6,079 bases of DNA from Rikenellaceae bacterium (GTDB taxonomy: Bacteria; Bacteroidota; Bacteroidia; Bacteroidales; Rikenellaceae), in assembly GCA_020859875.1 (NCBI GenBank), contig JAJBVJ010000122.1:1-6079 (forward strand). The letters are read 5' to 3'. Made by a program: the position numbers and the translations under genes. Of the stretch, positions 6,002-6,079 are shown in pieces; the first letter of the stretch is position 1, and each line of letters starts with the position of its first letter. The notes under the pieces were generated by a model. That model saw only the letters and a list, made by a program, of their open reading frames with translations. It ran no database searches and was not told the DNA's origin.

Positions 6002-6035
6002 CCCGTTTTTAGGTTCACAAAGGTATAAAAACGGG
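6002..6035. promoter_or_regulatory. Perfect 10-bp inverted repeat around the operon -7 box; candidate operator
   Basis: CCCGTTTTTA (6002-6011) and TAAAAACGGG (6026-6035) are exact reverse complements separated by 14 nt. The spacer contains the -7 box. The arm centres are 24 bp apart, close to two helical turns, so a dimeric regulator could bind both arms and cover the promoter. Because transcription should start inside the repeat, a transcript made from this promoter carries only one arm; it would form an RNA hairpin only in read-through RNA. No known regulator motif is recognised. Confidence 0.45.
6018..6025 (-). promoter_or_regulatory. Candidate -7 box (TACCTTTG) of the importer operon
   Basis: Exact TAnnTTTG match on the minus strand, identical to the -7 box of the tRNA-Glu promoter, 21 nt before the ATG of the first operon gene. 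That placement gives a leader of about 15 nt. No TTTG is found at the expected upstream distance, so the promoter may be weak or depend on an activator. Confidence 0.6.
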
Positions 6036-6056
6036 CATGGGACAGCATATTGCCCG
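6032..6056. terminator. Possible bidirectional terminator hairpin
   Basis: CGGGCA (6032-6037) pairs exactly with TGCCCG (6051-6056) across a 13-nt loop. On the minus strand the stem is followed directly by TTTTT (6027-6031); on the plus strand by ATATTTTTTT (6058-6067). It could end a transcript arriving from the right. The stem is short and its left side overlaps the promoter region of the importer operon. Confidence 0.35.
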
Positions 6057-6066
6057 ATATTTTTTT

Positions 6067-6074
6067 TAGATTTG
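6067..6074 (+). promoter_or_regulatory. Possible -7 box for a gene beyond the right edge
   Basis: TAGATTTG on the plus strand fits TAnnTTTG. No TTTG lies about 19 nt upstream and no gene is visible, so this may be chance in an AT-rich stretch. If real, the importer operon would have a divergent neighbour. Confidence 0.2.
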
Positions 6075-6079
6075 TTACC

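Noticed and set aside
5997..6079. Cobalamin or other riboswitch ahead of the importer operon
   Set aside because: The leader visible before the first gene is too short for a known riboswitch, and no conserved core is seen.

Overview
The window looks like chromosomal DNA of a Bacteroidota bacterium, most likely Bacteroidales. An Alistipes/Rikenellaceae-like source is my impression only. Supporting signs are Bacteroidota-style promoters (TTTG about 19 nt from TAnnTTTG, seen complete ahead of the tRNA gene), almost no Shine-Dalgarno sites, many lipoproteins with relaxed lipoboxes, a tandem pair of rSAM/lipoprotein-system-type lipoproteins, and a metal-chelate binding protein with a C-terminal signature I associate with Bacteroidota. 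I see no phage, IS element, CRISPR array or integrase.

Layout. Positions 6-982 (minus) hold two paralogous small lipoproteins joined by an ATGA stop/start overlap. A partner radical SAM gene, if present, would lie beyond the left edge. Positions 1031-1345 (minus) hold rpsT (ribosomal protein S20) and a strong intrinsic terminator. Positions 1516-1587 (minus) hold tRNA-Glu(UUC), with a well-formed promoter and a short terminator-like hairpin between it and rpsT. Positions 1767-2660 (plus) encode a lipoprotein whose mature part resembles the periplasmic P1 domain of SecD/SecDF but lacks all SecDF membrane segments. Its stop codon directly abuts the stop codon of the convergent operon to its right.

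Positions 2661-5996 (minus) form one tight operon, read right to left: a small multi-pass membrane protein of unknown function, a periplasmic binding lipoprotein, a FecCD-type permease and a FecE/BtuD-type ATPase. Gaps are 12, 7 and 2 nt. The last three form a complete type II ABC importer for an iron chelate, heme or corrinoid; the substrate cannot be read from sequence alone. The operon promoter region (5997-6079) carries a -7 box flanked by a perfect 10-bp inverted repeat. A second hairpin, with T-runs on both strands, overlaps the promoter spacer.

The points most worth following are the free-standing SecD-P1-like lipoprotein, the tandem rSAM-system lipoproteins, and the inverted repeat around the uptake operon promoter. 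Nothing here amounts to a clearly new multi-gene system.
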